A stretch of DNA of 64,000 nt from Halobacillus shinanisalinarum (GTDB taxonomy: Bacteria > Bacillota > Bacilli > Bacillales > Halobacillaceae): NCBI RefSeq assembly GCF_022919835.1, contig NZ_CP095074.1:3884001-3948000 (forward strand), in the 5' to 3' direction. Both the position numbers and the translations under genes were made by a program. Of this stretch, positions 60,350-64,000 are shown in pieces; within the stretch, counting starts at the first letter, position 1, and every line of letters starts with the position of its first letter. The notes beneath the pieces are model-generated. The model had not been told where the DNA came from, ran no database searches, and worked only from the letters and a program-made list of their open reading frames with translations.

Positions 60350-60991
60350 ATGGATTATACACATTTAAAAAAACAATTAGAAGAAAGAAAAAGAGAGATA
60401 GAGCAACGATTAATTGATAATAACCATTTTGGTCTAGAACGAGGCTTTGCAAGTGACCGCGCCTCAGGTGAGTTATCCCAGTATGATAACCACCCAGCCG
60501 ATTCAGGCACTGAGCTTTATGAAAGAGAAAAAGATATGGCTTTATTAACCCATTTAGAAGATGAACGATCAGAAATATCCTACTCACTAAAGCAAATCGA
60601 ACAAGGCACTTACGGGATTTGTGAGAAAACCGGGAAAAAGATCCCATTAGAAAGACTGGAAGCCGTACCAACAGCTCGTACCACTCGATCTGCTGGAGAT
60701 GACCATGTAGCGGGTGATCGTCCGGTGGAAGAAGATGTTCTGAATGACTTGGAATGGAATGACGGGAACGATAGCTATGAGGTGGTCGCCAATTTTAATG
60801 AAAATGGTATGACTTATGAGGGTTCATCTTTGATGGATGAAGAAGAGGATAATGGTGGTTATGTGGAAGAATTTGAATCTTTTGTATCAACGGATATGAA
60901 TGGATATACAGGGTCAGATGAAGTTAATTTTCAGCGAAGTGAATATTATAAGGAGTATATGGATCAGCGTGAACAGGAAGATTCAGAATAA
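60350..60991 (+). CDS. YteA-like DksA/TraR-family protein with degenerate zinc finger
   Basis: 213 aa. The N-terminal coiled coil (LKKQLEERKREIEQRL), the ASGELSQYDNHPAD segment and GTYGICEKTGKKIP follow the YteA sporulation-associated branch of the DksA/TraR family. Only one Cys remains of the C4 zinc finger, so zinc binding is doubtful. The C-terminal 80 residues are highly acidic and probably disordered. DksA proteins bind the RNA polymerase secondary channel; whether this one does is unknown. TGGAG-type site precedes the ATG. Confidence 0.82.
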   Translation: MDYTHLKKQLEERKREIEQRLIDNNHFGLERGFASDRASGELSQYDNHPADSGTELYEREKDMALLTHLEDERSEISYSLKQIEQGTYGICEKTGKKIPLERLEAVPTARTTRSAGDDHVAGDRPVEEDVLNDLEWNDGNDSYEVVANFNENGMTYEGSSLMDEEEDNGGYVEEFESFVSTDMNGYTGSDEVNFQRSEYYKEYMDQREQEDSE

Positions 60992-60993
60992 TA

Positions 60994-61029
60994 ATCCCCC
61001 AAGGAGTGAGCCACTCATCCTTGGGGATC
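60994..61029. terminator. Terminator between the YteA-like and Lin0512 genes
   Basis: ATCCCC.CAAGGA.TGAG and CTCA.TCCTTGGGGAT form a stem with one or two bulged bases; usable from both sides. Confidence 0.8.
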
Positions 61030-61034
61030 TTTCA

Positions 61035-61394
61035 TTAATAGCCGACTTCAACGGCTGCATTTACAATGTACATCATGTCATTTTTATCTTCTTTATCTTC
61101 CAGAAAAATTCGGCTTGATGTCAGCATCCCGCCTTGAACCTTTTCTATCGTAACTTGACCATAAGGGATAGACTGTTTAACTTCTTGCTCATCCAATTGA
61201 TCATGATCCGTTGGCAAAGCAAGTTTAACGTGAATTTTCATTTCATCAAGGGATTGGTTGGGTAACGCTGTTCTTATGCCTGGCATGGAATTAGAATGAA
61301 TCGCATTTTTTATCGCTCGGACGGAAGCCTTTGTTATATTTTGTCCGTGAACATCTGTCCCTGTTCCAGTTTGGATAAACATCACTTGTTCCAT
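61035..61394 (-). CDS. Lin0512-family protein
   Basis: 119 aa. The start VMFIQTGTGTDVHGQNITKA and HSNSMPGI are characteristic of the Lin0512 family, found in Firmicutes without known function. There is no membrane segment or signal. AGGAGGAG-type sequence precedes the ATG. A single gene facing the YteA-like gene. Confidence 0.8.
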   Translation of the reverse strand: MEQVMFIQTGTGTDVHGQNITKASVRAIKNAIHSNSMPGIRTALPNQSLDEMKIHVKLALPTDHDQLDEQEVKQSIPYGQVTIEKVQGGMLTSSRIFLEDKEDKNDMMYIVNAAVEVGY

Positions 61395-61500
61395 TAGATC
61401 TCCTCCTAAAATAACGTGTTCTATTCTCCTTATTTACTTTTTGCAAGGGAATTAAACCTCCAAAGCCTGAGTTCTACATAGTTAATTAGTATAAAAGTTA

Positions 61501-61838
61501 CTGTTAAACATAGATGCTTCAATCACAGAAGATGTCCGTGTAGGTGTTGTGACAGTGAGAGTCACCGATCTAGAAAAGTCATCACAATTTTATGAAGGGA
61601 CCATTGGTTTACTAAAAAGAAGCGAAAATATAAAAACTATCGATTTTGGTACAGAAGAAAGAACATTGCTCCGAATAACAAGTGGTACTAATCATTGCAT
61701 GAATTATGTGCACGCACGCAGCAATTGTGGAATGAAATCAAAACGCGTTTAACACAGAAGGTACATTCTTTTTGAAATTAGTGGGAATAGAATTAAACTA
61801 AAAGATCCTGCAGGGAATTTATTAAGAAAAAGGAACAA
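61501..61838 (+). pseudogene. Remnant of a VOC/glyoxalase-family dioxygenase gene
   Basis: In one frame the DNA reads ASITEDVRVGVVTVRVTDLE, then SSQFYEGTIGLLKR, a typical VOC N-terminus. A stop follows at 61750-61752. The same frame beyond it gives RIKLKDPAGNLL, the usual VOC C-terminal motif. There is no good start codon upstream, and the middle is too short, so it has decayed through at least a stop and a deletion. Not a G-run artefact. Confidence 0.7.
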
Positions 61839-61866
61839 ATTCAACATCCGAATTTGTTCCTTTTAA
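61827..61866. terminator. Terminator of the GNAT gene at 61.9 kb
   Basis: AAAAGGAACAAATTC pairs exactly with GAATTTGTTCCTTTT around AACATCC; it ends 9 nt past the leftward stop at 61875. Confidence 0.92.
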
Positions 61867-61874
61867 CATTTTGA

Positions 61875-62693
61875 TTATACCGTGGAAGGTTCTTCTGCTT
61901 TTTCAAAAATGTGCATCATCCACATTCCAATATCCTCAAACCCAAGCCTCTTATATATAGACCCCGCTTCGGGATTATCATAAAACAGGCATAACATTTT
62001 TCCATCTGCTAGTAGATCTTGACATAATTTAAGCATACAAGTACTCGCATACCCTTTACGTTTATAATTTGGATGTGTGCAAACCCCTACTACCATGGCG
62101 GACATCGAGTTTTCTGCTGTAGTGGAGGCACTTGAAATCATAGTACCATTGTCTTCACTGTAATACACTCGTGCAGATTTCTGTTCTATTCCTCTTCGGA
62201 TGCTATCTTCCCGACTGTTGTCCCGTTCAAATTCGGGAATTTGATTTTGCAAATGAACGAGTCTTTGTACATCATTCGTCGTGGCCAGCTTTACATGGCT
62301 AGTATTTACATCTGTGTTTAGCTTTTCAGTATCGTCGCATTTGGCATAATATAAGGAACGATTCCGTAAGCTCCCGACTTTTATGTAAGGAAGAATTTTT
62401 TCAGTAATGATTTGCAGACCAGATAACTGCATAAATTCTGGGTCTTCGTTAATAATTGTAGCAAAACCCTTGGCATCAAAGTAGTCATTCGCGTAGGCAA
62501 TGTAATTGTTATGGTACTTTAATAACACTGCCCTTAATTGATCGTTCCTATCAAAGTCCCCCCATAATTTCTGAAAATCTTGATCATAACCAAAATTCTC
62601 AATATCACCGATAATAAATAAGTTTTCAGCTGGTTTAACAGAAAGCAGGTGCTGACAAGCCCGATCGTCGTTTGACGTAAGCCTGCGAATCAT
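61875..62693 (-). CDS. GNAT-family acetyltransferase, two-domain type
   Basis: 272 aa: a divergent N-terminal half and a C-terminal GNAT domain with motif A (VVGVCTHPNYKRKGYASTCML) and motif B (GSIYKRLGFEDIG). Substrate unknown; proteins of this layout are common and uncharacterised in Bacillaceae. AAGGAGGG precedes the ATG. Monocistronic. Confidence 0.83.
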   Translation of the reverse strand: MIRRLTSNDDRACQHLLSVKPAENLFIIGDIENFGYDQDFQKLWGDFDRNDQLRAVLLKYHNNYIAYANDYFDAKGFATIINEDPEFMQLSGLQIITEKILPYIKVGSLRNRSLYYAKCDDTEKLNTDVNTSHVKLATTNDVQRLVHLQNQIPEFERDNSREDSIRRGIEQKSARVYYSEDNGTMISSASTTAENSMSAMVVGVCTHPNYKRKGYASTCMLKLCQDLLADGKMLCLFYDNPEAGSIYKRLGFEDIGMWMMHIFEKAEEPSTV

Positions 62694-62772
62694 GAAAATC
62701 CCTCCTTATTTTTATAAAGTGGTTTATAGTTTATCAAATATTCATAAAAAAGCAATAACTTTTAAATAGGAG

Positions 62773-62801
62773 TTGATTTATTGGAATAGTGTGGATATAA
62801 T
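62773..62801 (+). promoter_or_regulatory. Sigma-A promoter upstream of the 62.8 kb gene
   Basis: TTGATT at 62773-62778, 17-nt spacer, consensus TATAAT at 62796-62801. It shows that the following gene cannot start before about 62810. Confidence 0.75.
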
Positions 62802-62844
62802 GGAAAAAGAACAAATGTTCCTATTCGTGGAAAGGATGTGTGAT

Positions 62845-63117
62845 ATGATAGGCTGTTTAATTGTAAAGGTGGCACAGCAGAAGGCAACTGAAATCGCAGG
62901 GGATGTGGCAGAACATTTTGGTGCAAACTTATTAAGCCAGGATTCATCCGACACCGGCCTTATTACTATTGCTCAAATAACGAATAAATTGGATATATGG
63001 CAGACAGCATTCAAATATGAATGTTTAGGTTTTGTTACCGCATATGGTTTTGCAGAAATTGAAAATGAGGCTATTTTTGTGGCAAATGAAAACATGGTTG
63101 AACGCTTGGCAAAATAA
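62845..63117 (+). CDS. Small protein of unknown function
   Basis: About 90 aa, starting MIGCLIVKVAQQKATEIAGD. The ATG at 62845 has AAAGGATG at a suitable distance and lies downstream of a near-consensus promoter, which rules out the longer frame from 62773. It looks like a compact alpha/beta domain with no membrane segment. No family recognised. Confidence 0.6.
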   Translation: MIGCLIVKVAQQKATEIAGDVAEHFGANLLSQDSSDTGLITIAQITNKLDIWQTAFKYECLGFVTAYGFAEIENEAIFVANENMVERLAK

Positions 63118-63187
63118 GTTAACTTCATCATTCCCCTTTAGTTTTTAGTAATTGGGTCAAACTAATTTCTAAAGGAGGAATGGTCTC

Positions 63188-63859
63188 TTGAGTAAAATAG
63201 GTATATGGTTTTTAGTACTGTTTATAATGTACAGTTCAAATATATTCGCTGAAGGCAGTCTATACAGTATTAAGCACAAGGATAAAGTCAAGCAGGATTA
63301 TGAAATCCATATTGATTACCCAGTTTTTAATGGTCTTCCTAATGAGAAACTTCAAGAGGAGGTCAATAATAAAGTAAGTAACAAACTTGAAAATACAGTT
63401 AGAGAAGTGAAGCGGGTAGCTGAACAATCAACAGGGTTCCCAGTTCTATACTATGAAGAAGAAGAAGTGATCGAGGACGATAAGATGATTTCTATCGTCA
63501 TGACATCAAATATTTCAAGGGGAAACAATTATAATTCGACCGTAAGTTCAATTAACTTTGAAAACGGGGATAATGGCAGGATTCTTACATTGGAAGATGT
63601 GGTGGAGATGCCTTCGCTTAATCAGGAAGTGAAGAAACAAATGGCAAATGAACCGGATACTTATTTCCACCAATCTTTTAATTCCGTAAGAGAGGATACA
63701 GCCTTTTATATTAACGGCGAACAAATTATCCTAGTATTTAATAAGTATGAGATTGCACCAGGCGTATATGGCACTCCTGAAATTAGTATACCTTTAGATC
63801 GAGTTAGAAAAGACCAATCTTCAAAGGAGACAAATGTCCCTTTACCGCAAATTATTTAA
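63188..63859 (+). CDS. Secreted DUF3298/RsiV-like protein
   Basis: 223 aa. N-terminal signal peptide (about residues 5-21, probable cleavage after IFA). The body follows the DUF4163-DUF3298 pattern of RsiV and related extracytoplasmic proteins: DYEIHIDYPVFNGLPNEKLQ, then ENGRILTLEDVV-like and IPLDRVR segments. RsiV is an anti-sigma factor that binds lysozyme, but this protein has no cytoplasmic or membrane anchor part, so it is not an anti-sigma factor as given. Start is TTG with AAGGAGG at a 9-nt spacer. Confidence 0.75.
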   Translation: MSKIGIWFLVLFIMYSSNIFAEGSLYSIKHKDKVKQDYEIHIDYPVFNGLPNEKLQEEVNNKVSNKLENTVREVKRVAEQSTGFPVLYYEEEEVIEDDKMISIVMTSNISRGNNYNSTVSSINFENGDNGRILTLEDVVEMPSLNQEVKKQMANEPDTYFHQSFNSVREDTAFYINGEQIILVFNKYEIAPGVYGTPEISIPLDRVRKDQSSKETNVPLPQII

Positions 63860-64000
63860 TTGAATCAATTTTATAATTGCTCTTTTTAAAATGCCAAAGA
63901 CTGGCAGAATATATGGTTCTTTTCCGAAAAGGTTCAAAATGGATTCTTATCCAGCAGATTTTAGTTTCCGTTTTATAAAGAAGTTTGATCACTTTCTATC
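63860..64000. other. Right-edge non-coding stretch
   Basis: No credible start with a ribosome site and no clear terminator was found in the last 140 nt. Confidence 0.5.

Noticed and set aside
63188-63859. Calling this gene the anti-sigma factor rsiV
   Set aside because: It has only a signal peptide and the extracellular domain, with no cytoplasmic anti-sigma part and no adjacent ECF sigma gene.

Overview
The window is chromosomal DNA of a low-to-moderate GC Firmicute of the family Bacillaceae, most likely a Halobacillus-like halophile. The evidence is the gene complement (bacillithiol synthesis gene bshB2, yrrT/mccAB, the TRAP-controlled trp operon, preQ1, T-box and SAM-I leaders, DUF420/CtaM next to ctaB) and AGGAGG-type ribosome sites with frequent TTG/GTG starts. 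The genus is inference. There is no prophage, transposase gene or CRISPR array; the mobile DNA is a family of non-coding MITE-like repeats.

Layout. 1-2.9 kb: end of a mannitol PTS operon (mtlR 3' part, mtlF, mtlD). 3-6.1 kb: PilZ protein, M3 oligopeptidase, pterin dehydratase, small membrane protein. 6.5-13.2 kb: RNA pseudouridine synthase, typA, a frameshifted YtkA-like lipoprotein, bshB2, nadE and a cysteine hydrolase. 13.2-15.5 kb: a long leader with two short upstream ORFs and mutually exclusive hairpins, then a MutS2-like ATPase without Smr domain. 15.6-20.9 kb: membrane-anchored MsrA, a TetR/paired-SMR operon, an old-yellow-enzyme protein, a lipoprotein, an acetyltransferase. 21-27.8 kb: trpEDCFBA plus trpG, with an 11-triplet TRAP site ahead of trpE and a second NAG array on the trpG ribosome site; trpA is frameshifted. 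28-32.9 kb: sodium:solute symporter, tRNA-Ala(GGC), ctaM/ctaB, a PLD protein. 33-35.9 kb: two cell-wall-peptide hydrolases, PAP2 phosphatase, PMP3 peptide. 36-38.1 kb: queCDE behind a preQ1-I riboswitch. 38.2-45.1 kb: lipoprotein, two small membrane proteins, secreted GH84 hexosaminidase, peroxiredoxin, broken GNAT gene, drug exporter. 45.4-48.3 kb: T-box then argGH. 48.4-53.3 kb: SAM-I riboswitch then an operon of sulfite-oxidase-like protein, thiolase, small symporter peptide, symporter and acyl-CoA-dehydrogenase-like protein. 53.4-56.7 kb: DinB-like protein, LysM/M14 peptidase, DEAD-box helicase. 57-60.2 kb: yrrT-luxS-mccA-mccB reverse transsulfuration and AI-2 operon. 60.3-64 kb: YteA-like, Lin0512-family, acetyltransferase, DUF3298-like and hypothetical proteins, and a VOC-gene remnant.

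Regulation is the striking theme: several different RNA mechanisms can be read here (TRAP twice, T-box, SAM-I, preQ1-I) plus an apparent uORF-dependent attenuator in front of the MutS2-like gene. That leader is the best candidate for an undescribed system, because region 2 can pair perfectly with the leader peptide codons or, with two bulges, with the 5' arm of a 13-bp terminator.

Cautions. Six apparent frameshifts, in four otherwise well conserved genes, would each be repaired by one extra G in a G-run, so sequencing or assembly error is a serious alternative to pseudogenisation. Other non-coding features are four copies of a MITE-like element with TGTTCAAAAAGT ends and three intergenic stretches that share a period of about 21 nt while differing in sequence.
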